From NCBI RefSeq assembly GCF_910586915.1, contig NZ_CAJULN010000050.1, positions 1 through 17,900 on the forward strand: 17,900 bases of DNA. Reading direction: 5' to 3'. The translations under genes were made by a program, and so were the position numbers. Source of the DNA: an uncultured Bacteroides sp. GTDB taxonomy: Bacteria; Bacteroidota; Bacteroidia; Bacteroidales; Bacteroidaceae. Shown one piece after another: positions 1 to 8,027 of the stretch (position 1 is its first letter; every line of letters starts with the position of its first letter). The notes beneath the pieces are model-generated. The model did no database searches, was not told where the DNA came from, and was given only the letters and a program-made list of their open reading frames with translations.

Positions 1-2722
1 GCTTTAATGACAGCACCCGTTTATCAAAACGGTTATTTCCGTAAGAAATCAGGGCATATACCTCTGTTGTGCCTTGTCCTGTGCCATAAAGCACCTTTAC
101 CTTTCCGTCATTACCAAACTTATACCTAAGTTTAGGTATCCATAATGCGTCACTGTTAGGAAGAATTTTGTCTGTAGGACGGTATATTGTCACATCGTGT
201 GTCTGTGACTCAGCCATGGCTGTATCAGCAGTGCATACCACAAATTCATATTCACCGGCTGGTACTGCCGACAGGTCAACCACCGGATCTGAAGTGGAAA
301 ACCTGCCTTCTGCCACAACCTTTTCATCATCATCCATCAGCTTATAGTCTATATCCAGGCCTTTCACAGGTTTATACTCATCGTCCATCACCTGGATATC
401 AACGCTAAACGGACGCGATACATCAACGTTGCCTTCCATTGAAATATTGATCATGTAAGGACGCCCTGTCGTAAAATATTTTTCTGCTGTCCGACTTTCA
501 CCGGTAGGAGATACAGCGTCAAACTTGGCCTGGAAACAGCGCGTATCCGGACTGTCTGTATTGCGCGAGAGTATACCGGAAGTGAACGTCACAGAAAATT
601 TACCCTCCTGATCTGTAGTTAGGACTGTTGAATATATATCATCACCATTAGGCGAGAACCACCAGCGCATGCGTTCAGCTGACTCAAGATTGACTTTTAC
701 TTCCGCACCGGCAACAGGAAAATCGCTATATGTACGCACACGTCCCCCCAGGGTTACATCCCCTTTTGCAGGGTAGTCTTTCTTTACCGATGTTACCTCT
801 ACATAATATGTAGGCAACTTATAATCGCTGACAGTGAACGATACAGATCCTACCGAATCCTCTTCATCGGTATCCGGATGTATCTCCAAATCAATTGAGA
901 AGCGGCCAGTAAGTCCCGCCTTTGGCAAAATAAATGCACCATATACGCGTCCGTAAGAATCAGAAGTCAAATCCAGAGTATCTACGGGGCTGTAATTTGC
1001 ATCTTTCAATATGGCACGCAGACGCGCTTCCTGCTCCAACCTGGAATCATTATTAAGGATAGAAGATACAACAAAAGCGAACTCCACCCTGTCTCCGGGA
1101 CGATATAATGCCAATGATGTATACCCGTCGGCACTATAACTGCGGTCTTCTGAATGGGATTTATAATATGTAGGCAACGCCGTATTGGGTGACACGTACA
1201 AGCTCGACCCCTTCTTTGCGATGTACCGTCCACGCAGATATTCCTGACGCGAAGCTATCTGTCCAAGCCAGCCATCGGCATCAGTACGCCCAAGTTTTAT
1301 GCCCTCCGAAATCTTGCGTCCCTTTGAATATCTGTAACTATTGAACTCTACATCTACATTACCTACAGCCTTCCCTGTAACAGGATCAAGTGTAAGATAC
1401 ATATACCTGTCATTACCACCAGTAAACTGCAAACCCATCAAATCCGTACACTGCAATAGTTGATACCTGTCCTGCTCGGGAAGCTCTCCGGAAATCGTTG
1501 GTACTATAACATAAAAACCAATCTTATCAAGGCTTGCCTCAATATTATAGCTATAACCGAAAGGCGCAACACTGTCGCATACCACCGGAAACTCTGCAAC
1601 CTTATCCTTTTCTCTAAGATCCTTATACTGCTTGTAATCAAAATCTTTTCCTGGATATACCCTATATATCGACACCTTGCCAGATGTGCAGTTTTCTGAA
1701 TTCACAGTTATCTTAAATGGAACTCCCGGAGATACCATATTTTTAAGTAACGAAACCGTCAGTCCTGGATTCGTAAGTGATTTCAGGCTATTCTTCAATG
1801 AATTGATGTTCCAATAATCAGTAAACCTACCGATGTTATACTTCAGTTTTGAAGCTAGCCACTTTCTGTTTGGCAAAGAGAGGGAATAAACCGGAATATC
1901 GGAAAGGACATCGCCAGAGTACTCACTCCTCTCATACCTGTTATACAGCTCCTCCATGGCTGCAATATCCAGTTTCGAGCCACGGTCTTTGTTTAATGTC
2001 CAATATATTTCAGGGGCAACGTCTCCCTTATGGAAATCCAATAACCGCTGACGCAACTGACGGCAATATTCCTTAGGTTCAGCATCTCCTACCTTATTCC
2101 ACGATTCCATGGCTTCCAACGCACGTACTGCCACGAAATCATATATGGTAGGGAAATATATAGCAGTCAAGTCATTACTGTCAATTACCTGGCCATACGA
2201 TGACAATAAAGCCGCCTGCAATGGGGCTGGCTGCGATAATGCATCACAGAACAGACCATATATCTTAAGGCGGAACTGGTCTCCACTCCACTGCGACACA
2301 GTATCGGGCAAAGGAGAAAGCGGCAATTCCCGGCGGTCATATTCCCATCTGTTCTTTTGATAGAAATTCAAATAATCTTCTGCAAGAAGGACTTTCAGAA
2401 GGGCCTTGACGACAACGTCCTTTTCATTCTCTGCCACCTCGGCAATCTTCGATGCAGTGGCCGCAAAATTCTCATTTGTGATGAGATTCTCTGCCGTTGT
2501 ATATTCAATCAAAGAACGGAGCACCCCTTCACCATCATTTTTAGCCAATGCCTTCTCCAATGATTTCTTGGCATTGGCTGACACCGTCTTCGGATAGGCA
2601 AAGTCAGGAGGACTTACTGATTTTTGAGCCATAGCATAATTAGTTGTTGATAAGGCAATGGATGCCATCACCACCGTAAATACCGCACGCAAACGGCGGC
2701 AAAAATTTTCTTGTCTGGACAT
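1..2722 (-). CDS. Alpha-2-macroglobulin-like large secreted protein, N-terminal 907 codons (3' end outside window)
   Basis: The minus-strand frame is open from the ATG at 2722 to the window edge (907 codons), so the C-terminal half is missing here. Residues 1-32 form a signal peptide: basic start, hydrophobic VFTVVMASIALS, and a likely cleavage site around AMA|Q. A helix-rich region follows to about residue 310, then beta-rich MG-like modules. Around residue 540 the pattern YRPGD...F..V, followed by SYGRVYGAFILPKAGLTGRFS near residue 590, is the standard macroglobulin MG signature. Bacteroidales proteins of this kind are usually well over 1500 residues and are predicted to be exported to the periplasm or cell surface. 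I cannot see whether a thioester motif exists because that region is cut off. It lies outside the mobile element and is transcribed away from it. Family assignment is good; the biological role is unknown. Confidence 0.85.
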   Translation of the reverse strand, partial: MSRQENFCRRLRAVFTVVMASIALSTTNYAMAQKSVSPPDFAYPKTVSANAKKSLEKALAKNDGEGVLRSLIEYTTAENLITNENFAATASKIAEVAENEKDVVVKALLKVLLAEDYLNFYQKNRWEYDRRELPLSPLPDTVSQWSGDQFRLKIYGLFCDALSQPAPLQAALLSSYGQVIDSNDLTAIYFPTIYDFVAVRALEAMESWNKVGDAEPKEYCRQLRQRLLDFHKGDVAPEIYWTLNKDRGSKLDIAAMEELYNRYERSEYSGDVLSDIPVYSLSLPNRKWLASKLKYNIGRFTDYWNINSLKNSLKSLTNPGLTVSLLKNMVSPGVPFKITVNSENCTSGKVSIYRVYPGKDFDYKQYKDLREKDKVAEFPVVCDSVAPFGYSYNIEASLDKIGFYVIVPTISGELPEQDRYQLLQCTDLMGLQFTGGNDRYMYLTLDPVTGKAVGNVDVEFNSYRYSKGRKISEGIKLGRTDADGWLGQIASRQEYLRGRYIAKKGSSLYVSPNTALPTYYKSHSEDRSYSADGYTSLALYRPGDRVEFAFVVSSILNNDSRLEQEARLRAILKDANYSPVDTLDLTSDSYGRVYGAFILPKAGLTGRFSIDLEIHPDTDEEDSVGSVSFTVSDYKLPTYYVEVTSVKKDYPAKGDVTLGGRVRTYSDFPVAGAEVKVNLESAERMRWWFSPNGDDIYSTVLTTDQEGKFSVTFTSGILSRNTDSPDTRCFQAKFDAVSPTGESRTAEKYFTTGRPYMINISMEGNVDVSRPFSVDIQVMDDEYKPVKGLDIDYKLMDDDEKVVAEGRFSTSDPVVDLSAVPAGEYEFVVCTADTAMAESQTHDVTIYRPTDKILPNSDALWIPKLRYKFGNDGKVKVLYGTGQGTTEVYALISYGNNRFDKRVLSLK

Positions 2723-2885
2723 AACGTCAATATTTTGTTACATTCATATGAGATATTCTAAGAAGATGCACCAGTATCCTACAATCCTGATACCTTATTC
2801 CCTTAACTATAATAACATTTTATTTTAACGTGAGTTAGATAAAAATTAGTGATTAGCGATAAAAGCATTAAATTATAGTACTGAA

Positions 2886-3110
2886 TTACAAACAAATACT
2901 CTTATCTCTATAACCACCGAAGACAAAATTATGAAAAATCTCTGGAAAAGACGAATAAAAAGGGACAAATGTCTTCGTAATGCCTGTCAATAAGGCGTTT
3001 GCGAAGACAAATGAGGACAGGCGAAAAATCGAGGTAACGTAAAGGAAAGCGGATTTATGAAGAAGAACGGTCTCCAAATCATTACCCGCCGAATGGTGAT
3101 TTTTAACACA
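2886..3110 (+). repeat. Leader repeat, copy A (upstream of the integrase)
   Basis: This non-coding leader resembles 16144-16367 in the same orientation. The best matched part is 2989-3060 against about 16247-16318, sharing AATAAGGCGTTT, GAGGACAG, AAGGAAAG and GGATTTATGAA. Both copies end with the identical 13-mer GATTTTTAACACA (3098-3110 and 16355-16367). The offset is about 13,258 bp with a one-base slip. A second 13-mer, CCAAATCATTACC (3074-3086), recurs exactly at 16114-16126. Such long leaders are common upstream of Bacteroides integrases. It may hold integrase or accessory binding sites, or a structured leader RNA. The rest of the gap (2723-2885) is AT-rich and shows no gene; it must hold the promoter of the minus-strand gene starting at 2722, but I could not place one. 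Confidence 0.6.
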
Positions 3111-3172
3111 CCGTGTTGTATTTGGCAGCTTGTGGCACAGGTTGGCATATCAAGGTCTAACTCGTTGAGTAA

Positions 3173-3180
3173 TAACTTTG
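3173..3180 (+). promoter_or_regulatory. Candidate Bacteroides -7 box of the integrase promoter
   Basis: TAACTTTG matches the Bacteroides -7 consensus TAnnTTTG and lies 16 bp before the integrase ATG. I see no convincing -33 TTTG at the usual spacing, so the promoter may be weak or need an activator. The overlapping string ATAACTTTGC also resembles the GTAnnTTTGC cores used by CTnDOT-type integrases, so an att function is an alternative. Confidence 0.4.
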
Positions 3181-3196
3181 CAAACAAAAAACGAGT

Positions 3197-4420
3197 ATGG
3201 CAAGAAGCACATTCAAGGTGCTGTTCTACGTGAACGGCAGCAAGGAGAAAAACGGTATTGTCCCCATCATGGGACGGGTTACAATCAACGGGACTGTGGC
3301 GCAGTTCAGTTGCAAACAGAGTGTCCCGAAAACGCTTTGGGACATCAAGGGCAACCGGGCTAAAGGCAAGAGCCGCGAGGCACGGGACATCAATCTTGCA
3401 TTGGACAACATCAAAGCGCAAATCATCAAACATTACCAGCGCATATCCGACCGTGAAGCATTCGTTACGGCTGAAATGGTACGCAATGCCTATCAGGGCA
3501 TCGGTAGCGAGTATGAGACGCTACTAAAAGCATTCGACCGTGAGAACGAGGTGTTCAAGAAGCGTGTCGGTAAGGACAGGGTGATGGCTACCTATCGGGC
3601 ACGTGTACGGGCAAGAAACCATGTAGCCGCCTTTATCAAGTCGTTTTACAGGCGCAGCGATATGTCCATGTTGGAACTTACACCCGACTTCATCAAGGAG
3701 TTCGCCGCATACCTCTCAACGGAAGCAGGATTGCGGAACGGTTCGATATGGGCAAACTGTATGTGGCTGAAAGGCGTGGTCATGAAAGCGCATTATAACG
3801 GACTGATACCGCGCAATCCTTTCATCCAGTTCCATATCAGCCCCAATGTAAAGGAACGCGAGTATCTGACAGAAGATGAACTGAAAGCGGTCATGACACA
3901 TGAGTTTGCAGACAGCAAGCTCGCATACATCCGTGACATTTTCATCTTTGCCAGTTTCACCGCCTTGTCATTCGTGGACATTCAGGAACTGACGAATGAC
4001 AACATCGTGGAGGTGAACGGCGAGAAGTGGATATTGTCCAAACGCCACAAGACAAAAGTCGCCTTCCAAGTGAAGCTGCTGGATATACCCTTGCAGATAG
4101 TCGAACGCTACCGACCGATGCAGAAAGACAATCGTATATTCCCCGGCTTGAACTATTGGTCTATCTGCAAACCGTTGAAACGGATGATAAGGGAATGTGG
4201 CATAACCAAGTCAATATCATTTCATTGCAGTCGTCATGGCTTCGCAACATTAGCTTTGAGCAAGGGGATGCCCATTGAAAGCGTAAGCCGTGTGTTGGGA
4301 CATACGAATATAGTCACGACCCAACTCTACGCAAAGATAACCACGCAGAAGCTCGACAACGACCTGACCATGTTCGGCGACAAACTGAGTAAGACGTTTA
4401 ACGGAATAACGATGTCATGA
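3197..4420 (+). CDS. int: Tyrosine recombinase/integrase of the mobile element
   Basis: This 407-residue tyrosine recombinase should cut and rejoin DNA at attachment sites for integration and excision. Residues 1-110 resemble the N-terminal arm-binding part of Bacteroides integrases, about 120-215 form the SAM-like core-binding domain, and about 222-395 are catalytic. Visible catalytic residues are Lys285 or a neighbouring Lys (SKRHKTK), His343 and Arg346 (HCSR), His369 (LGHTN) and nucleophile Tyr378 (QLYAKI). The usual Arg I position reads FTALSFVDI with Ser258. IntDOT of CTnDOT is known to have the same Ser replacement, so this does not mean it is dead. The length fits the family. Its stop overlaps the start of the next gene (ATGA at 4417), so the two are translationally coupled. 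The start at 3197 follows a TAnnTTTG box. Confidence 0.95.
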   Translation: MARSTFKVLFYVNGSKEKNGIVPIMGRVTINGTVAQFSCKQSVPKTLWDIKGNRAKGKSREARDINLALDNIKAQIIKHYQRISDREAFVTAEMVRNAYQGIGSEYETLLKAFDRENEVFKKRVGKDRVMATYRARVRARNHVAAFIKSFYRRSDMSMLELTPDFIKEFAAYLSTEAGLRNGSIWANCMWLKGVVMKAHYNGLIPRNPFIQFHISPNVKEREYLTEDELKAVMTHEFADSKLAYIRDIFIFASFTALSFVDIQELTNDNIVEVNGEKWILSKRHKTKVAFQVKLLDIPLQIVERYRPMQKDNRIFPGLNYWSICKPLKRMIRECGITKSISFHCSRHGFATLALSKGMPIESVSRVLGHTNIVTTQLYAKITTQKLDNDLTMFGDKLSKTFNGITMS

Positions 4421-4806
4421 GTATGAGAAGAAACAGCATAACAGTGAATGAATCCGGCAATATCATCATGCCGGAGAATGTCTCAAACATTTGGATGAGC
4501 GAGCCGGAATTGGTGGAACTGTTCGGAGTAATTGCTCCGACACTTCGTTCTGCCATCAGAAACATCTATAACAGTGGAGCATTAAAAGAATACGAGGTAC
4601 AGAAGTATGTTCGGCAGGAGAACGGGTATCATGCCGATGTGTTCAGCTTTCCGATGATAGTCGCACTTGCTTTCCGCATTGACAGCTTCGGTGCGGAACA
4701 GGTGCGCAATGCCATATTTAAAAGGCTGTACTTGCGAAAAGAGAAAACAAATATCTTCTTTTCGCTGGGTATAAATGGTTGGGATATGTCTAATTATCAG
4801 GCATAA
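4417..4806 (+). CDS. Small RhuM-like putative DNA-binding protein coupled to the integrase
   Basis: This 129-residue protein starts inside the integrase stop codon (4 bp overlap), so it is very likely co-translated with it. About residues 18-65 read as IWMSEPELVELFGV, then a helix ending in IRNIYNSGALKEY. That resembles the N-terminal helix-turn-helix-like segment of RhuM/Fic-associated proteins (IWxxxxxxAxLFxVxxxTIxxHIxNIxxxGEL). Residues 75-110 (FSFPMIVALAFRIDSFGAEQVRNAIFKRL) match the segment that follows in RhuM-like proteins. There are no membrane segments. In NBU1 small genes next to intN1 assist excision; a recombination accessory role is therefore an inference from position. A hypothetical regulator remains possible. 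Confidence 0.75.
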   Translation: MSMRRNSITVNESGNIIMPENVSNIWMSEPELVELFGVIAPTLRSAIRNIYNSGALKEYEVQKYVRQENGYHADVFSFPMIVALAFRIDSFGAEQVRNAIFKRLYLRKEKTNIFFSLGINGWDMSNYQA

Positions 4807-4924
4807 GTTCTAATGATATGACGACATGAAGTAGTGAGACCTATGCGTATTCCCATTGCCAACAATGTATTTATACGAGTATGTGAATAGGTGTATTGCC
4901 ATTCATACGTACGATTACGACAAA

Positions 4925-4967
4925 CCCGAAGAAAAATCCATTAGAATGGCATTTCTTCGGGCTTTTG
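4925..4967 (+). terminator. Rho-independent terminator after the integrase operon
   Basis: CCCGAAGAAA (4925-4934) pairs perfectly with TTTCTTCGGG (4952-4961). An inner CCAT/ATGG stem (4938-4941 with 4946-4949) closes a tetraloop, and CTTTTG follows. It lies 119 bp past the stop of the small coupled gene, so integrase transcripts probably end here. The rest of 4807-5083 shows no gene. Confidence 0.75.
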
Positions 4968-5083
4968 TTGTATGTCATAAAGCCAAATCCAAGAAAATCT
5001 TACGTGAGGTATGCGTGAGTTGTTAATCCGTTCTGCGCTAATTGCCGAGTTTTGCACTGATTAAACAAAAAAATGAAGTGCTA

Positions 5084-6289
5084 ATGAAACAAGGCAACTT
5101 TGAAAATGAGGAGTTTATCCGTGTGGGTACTACCCTCTACAAGTTAGTGAACCAGCCCCGTCTGAACGGAGGCTATGTGAAGAAGCGCATCGTGTGGAAC
5201 AACGAAACACTGCGGCAGGACTACGGCAAGGACTATCTCGCCACCGTGCCGAAGTACGACGGCTTCTGCACCGTCCCCGACCATGTGGACTACCGTCCCG
5301 TGGTGGACAAGTTCCTGAACCTCTACGAACCGATAGAGCACCGCCCGCAGCAAGGCGAGTTTCCCTGTATCCGGTCATTGGTGCGCCACATTTTCAGTGA
5401 ACAGTACGAACTGGGCATGGATTACCTTCAACTGCTCTACCTGAAACCAGTACAGAAACTGCCTATCCTGTTGTTGGTGTCGGAAGAGCGTAACACAGGC
5501 AAAAGCACGTTCCTGAACTTCCTGAAAGCCGTGTTTCAGAACAACGTCACGTTCAACACCAACGAGGATTTCCGCAGCCAGTTCAATTCCGACTGGACGG
5601 GCAAACTGCTCATCGTAGTGGACGAGGTGCTGCTCAACCGCAGGGAAGACAGCGAGAGGTTGAAGAACCTCAGCACCACACTCTCCTACAAGGTGGAAGC
5701 CAAAGGCAAAGACCGTGACGAGATAGCCTTCTTCGCCAAGTTCGTGCTGTGTTCCAACAACGAGTATCTGCCTGTCATCATTGACGCTGGCGAGACACGC
5801 TATTGGGTGCGAAAGATAAGCCGCTTGCAATCTGACGATACCAATTTCCTGCAAAAGCTGAAAGCGGAAATCCCGGCTTTCCTGTATCATTTGCAGCACA
5901 GGACGATGGCAACGAAAAAAGAAAGCCGGATGTGGTTTGCCCCGTCATTACTGCATACCGAAGCCTTGCAAAAGATTATCCGCAGCAACCGTAACCGTCT
6001 GGAAATCGAGATGTGCGAGCTTATACTCGACATCATGGACAGTACAGGCACGGACACGTTCTCATTCTGCTATAACGATATTCTTCTTTTGTTAATACAC
6101 TCGCAGGTAAAGGTAGAAAAGCACCAAGTCCGGAAAGTCTTGCAGGAGTGCTGGAAGCTCACACCTGCATCCAACGGGCTGACCTATACCACCTACCAGT
6201 TCAACTATAATCGGGAGTGTCGATATGAGCCGATAAAAAGAGTCGGTCGTTTCTACACCGTCACAAGGGAACAACTTGAATCCCTGTAA
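5084..6289 (+). CDS. SF3/P4-type helicase-like ATPase (primase-helicase family)
   Basis: A 401-residue P-loop ATPase of the superfamily 3 helicase-like group common in Bacteroides mobilizable elements. Residues 133-142 (SEERNTGKST) are the Walker A loop, 175-182 (LLIVVDEV) are Walker B, and 220-227 (FVLCSNNE) match SF3 motif C with its polar sensor residue. Arg239 in ETRYW may be the arginine finger. The N-terminal 100 residues are uncharacterised, and residues 300-401 look like a winged-helix tail. No primase domain is visible; that activity would come from the separate primase gene downstream. It probably unwinds the excised element for replication. I chose the ATG at 5084 over an in-frame TTG at 5042, because the conserved-looking part begins right after the ATG. 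The start is the least certain point. Confidence 0.85.
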   Translation: MKQGNFENEEFIRVGTTLYKLVNQPRLNGGYVKKRIVWNNETLRQDYGKDYLATVPKYDGFCTVPDHVDYRPVVDKFLNLYEPIEHRPQQGEFPCIRSLVRHIFSEQYELGMDYLQLLYLKPVQKLPILLLVSEERNTGKSTFLNFLKAVFQNNVTFNTNEDFRSQFNSDWTGKLLIVVDEVLLNRREDSERLKNLSTTLSYKVEAKGKDRDEIAFFAKFVLCSNNEYLPVIIDAGETRYWVRKISRLQSDDTNFLQKLKAEIPAFLYHLQHRTMATKKESRMWFAPSLLHTEALQKIIRSNRNRLEIEMCELILDIMDSTGTDTFSFCYNDILLLLIHSQVKVEKHQVRKVLQECWKLTPASNGLTYTTYQFNYNRECRYEPIKRVGRFYTVTREQLESL

Positions 6290-6546
6290 TACTATTCTTT
6301 TTTTGTTGAATTGATGAATAATGATATAACCATACTGATAATAAACAGCATACACTCTCAACAAATTCTCAACAATCGAAAAGAAAAGTTGAGAGGGAAA
6401 CAGCATCAGTTTGTTGGATTCTCTATTTGTGAGTGGTTTGTTGAGAAGATGTTGAGAATATAAAGCATTAACGTATAGGACAATACATATCTCATTCATC
6501 AAATCAACGTTTTTACAGTCATCATCAAATCCATAGAAATTATATC
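6290..6546. other. Intergenic region with iteron-like array; candidate replication origin
   Basis: This 257 bp AT-rich gap between helicase and primase holds no gene. It contains five copies of TCTCAACA or a one-mismatch version, arranged as two inverted pairs plus a central one (listed separately). Looser matches to the minus-strand form TGTTGAGA occur at 6304-6311 and 6412-6419. Position between two replication genes, AT richness and repeats fit an origin or a regulator-binding region. No promoter could be assigned with confidence. Confidence 0.4.
6356..6457. repeat. Iteron-like inverted pairs of TCTCAACA
   Basis: TCTCAACA occurs at 6356-6363 and 6367-6374 on the plus strand. Its complement TGTTGAGA occurs at 6439-6446 and 6450-6457. 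In both pairs the copies start 11 bp apart, about one helical turn, with a 3 bp spacer. A fifth copy with one mismatch (AGTTGAGA) lies between at 6387-6394. The symmetric arrangement is typical of a cooperative protein-binding site. Confidence 0.7.
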
Positions 6547-7485
6547 ATGAACATCCAAGAAGCAAAACAAATCAAAATTGCGGACTATCTGCAAAGTTTG
6601 GGTTATTCGCCCGTAAAGCAACAGGGAAACTGCCTGTGGTATAAATCCCCGTTCCGTCAGGAAACGGAAGCCTCGTTCAAGGTGAACACCGACCGCAACC
6701 TGTGGTTCGATTATGGACTGGGAAGAGGTGGTAACATCATCGCACTTGCAGGGGTACTGTACGCATCCGACCATGTGCCTTATCTGCTTGGCAAGATAGC
6801 GGAACAGGCACCACACATCCGTCCCATATCTTTCTCTTTTCGCCAGCAGGCATCCGAACCGAGTTTCCAACATTTGGAGGTGGGCGAACTCACCCATCCG
6901 GCATTGCTCCGATACTTGCAGGAACGGGGCATAAACATCGCTTTGGCAAAGGCGCAATGTAAAGAGCTCCACTTCACCCATAACGGCAAGCCCTATTTCG
7001 CCATCGGTTTTCCGAATGTGGCGGGAGGATTTGAAGTGCGTAACCGTTTTTTCAAAGGCTGTGTCGCACCCAAAGACATCAGCCATATTCGGCAACAGGG
7101 AGAAGCGAGAGAGAAATGCCTTGTATTCGAGGGCATGATGGACTATCTTTCATTCCTCACGTTGCGGAAGAGGAACTGCTCGAACTTGCCCGACCTTGAC
7201 AGGCAGGATTACGTCATCCTCAATTCGACCGCCAATGTTTCCAAAGCTATAGATGTGCTGCACGGGTATGGACGTATCCACTGCATGCTCGACAATGACG
7301 AGGCGGGAAGAAAGGCGTATCGGGAATTGGAAAGGAAGTTCGCCGGACGCATCCGCGACTTCTCCGACAACTACAAAGGGCATAAAGACCTGAACGATTA
7401 CCTGCGTGGAATCCGGCAGAAATTAGCCGTTAGTCCACCGCCAAGAACTATCGTAAAACCCAAGAAGAAAGGGTTGGGATTATGA
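6547..7485 (+). CDS. Toprim DNA primase (DnaG-like, PrmN1-type)
   Basis: A 312-residue small primase of the kind carried by Bacteroides mobilizable units. Residues 1-70 correspond to the CHC2-type N-terminal domain (CLWYKSPFRQETEASFKV, then GRGGNIIALA), but the zinc-binding cysteines of DnaG are largely absent. The toprim fold is clear: Glu195 in VFEGMMDYLS and Asp249/Asp251 in MLDNDEAGRKA are the expected metal ligands. The tail (residues 299-312) is basic and ends with PKKKGLGL. It would lay primers on single-stranded element DNA after transfer or during circle replication. In NBU1 the primase gene is also reported to be needed for excision. Its neighbours are an SF3-type ATPase upstream and the mobilization genes downstream. 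Confidence 0.88.
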   Translation: MNIQEAKQIKIADYLQSLGYSPVKQQGNCLWYKSPFRQETEASFKVNTDRNLWFDYGLGRGGNIIALAGVLYASDHVPYLLGKIAEQAPHIRPISFSFRQQASEPSFQHLEVGELTHPALLRYLQERGINIALAKAQCKELHFTHNGKPYFAIGFPNVAGGFEVRNRFFKGCVAPKDISHIRQQGEAREKCLVFEGMMDYLSFLTLRKRNCSNLPDLDRQDYVILNSTANVSKAIDVLHGYGRIHCMLDNDEAGRKAYRELERKFAGRIRDFSDNYKGHKDLNDYLRGIRQKLAVSPPPRTIVKPKKKGLGL

Positions 7486-7661
7486 CATCCCGAATGAGAA
7501 AAACGGGAGATGCCCGAAACTCATTCCTTAAGGATTGGGAGGTAGCAAGTTTGTGTTTCGGGTGTACCGAAACCGCTTGCCACCCACCATCCAAATTGCA
7601 GGAGGTGGCATCCCGTCGGTCTATACAGTTGAATCAGTAACCGAATTAAAAGGAATAAAAT
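7486..7661 (+). other. Candidate origin of transfer (oriT) with tandem hairpins
   Basis: The gap between primase and mobilization genes has no gene but is dense in inverted repeats. Hairpin 1: GAATGAG (7492-7498) with CTCATTC (7520-7526), enclosing CGGG/CCCG (7504-7507 with 7513-7516). CCTTAAGG (7526-7533) is a perfect palindrome. Hairpin 2: GTTTCGG (7555-7561) with CCGAAAC (7567-7573), extended by GGTAGCAAG (7541-7549) with CTTGCCACC (7576-7584), one mismatch. GCCACC (7579-7584) can instead pair with GGTGGC (7604-7609), giving a competing fold. Position directly upstream of mobC and relaxase genes is where MOBP-type oriTs usually lie. The nick site was not identified. Confidence 0.55.
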
Positions 7662-8027
7662 ATGGAACAGACAAAGGAACACAAGGAACGCAACAAGGGA
7701 GGTCGCCCCAAGAAGGAAGCAACCGAGAAACTGAAATACCGTATCGCAGTGAAAATGACGGCAGCCGACTACTTCCGCCTGCTGACACGATCGCATGAGG
7801 CGGGCGTATCACCAAGCGAGTACATGAGGGAATGTTTCCGTAACGGTCATGTGAAAGAACGGCTGTCGGAGGAACATGCCGGATACATCCGCCAACTCTG
7901 CGGCATGGCTAACAATCTCAACCAGCTTGCGCGTAAGGCAAACGCCGGAGGCTTCCACGATGAACGGTGGGACTGCAAGGTGGCAGTGGCAAGGATTCAT
8001 GAACTTATAACCAAGATAGGGATATGA
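7662..8027 (+). CDS. MobC/MobB-like mobilization accessory protein
   Basis: This 121-residue protein looks like a relaxosome accessory factor that binds oriT and helps the relaxase. The N-terminus is charged (GGRPKKE at about 13-19), followed by a ribbon-helix-helix-like stretch (KYRIAVKMTAADYFRLLTRS, then GVSPSEYMRE). The segment CGMANNLNQLARKAN is the hallmark of MobC-type proteins. The gene lies just after the hairpin-rich region and overlaps the relaxase start by 4 bp (ATGA at 8024), so the two are translationally coupled. The length is typical. Family recognition is strong; DNA target is inferred from position. Confidence 0.9.
   Translation: MEQTKEHKERNKGGRPKKEATEKLKYRIAVKMTAADYFRLLTRSHEAGVSPSEYMRECFRNGHVKERLSEEHAGYIRQLCGMANNLNQLARKANAGGFHDERWDCKVAVARIHELITKIGI

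Noticed and set aside
2987..3433. A 148-residue minus-strand open frame across the leader and integrase start
   Set aside because: It overlaps the well-supported integrase and the repeat; composition is unremarkable.
5042..5083. In-frame TTG start giving 14 extra residues to the helicase-like ATPase
   Set aside because: The extra residues look like translated AT-rich leader, and an ATG at 5084 directly precedes the part that resembles the family.
5375..5899. A 174-residue minus-strand open frame
   Set aside because: It is fully inside the helicase-like gene, whose Walker and motif C residues fix the true frame.
6356..6457. CRISPR array
   Set aside because: The repeats are only 8 bp, inverted, and spaced 3 bp apart; there are no cas genes.
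6499..7095. A 198-residue minus-strand open frame
   Set aside because: It is antisense to the primase gene, which has clear toprim residues; no family likeness on this strand.
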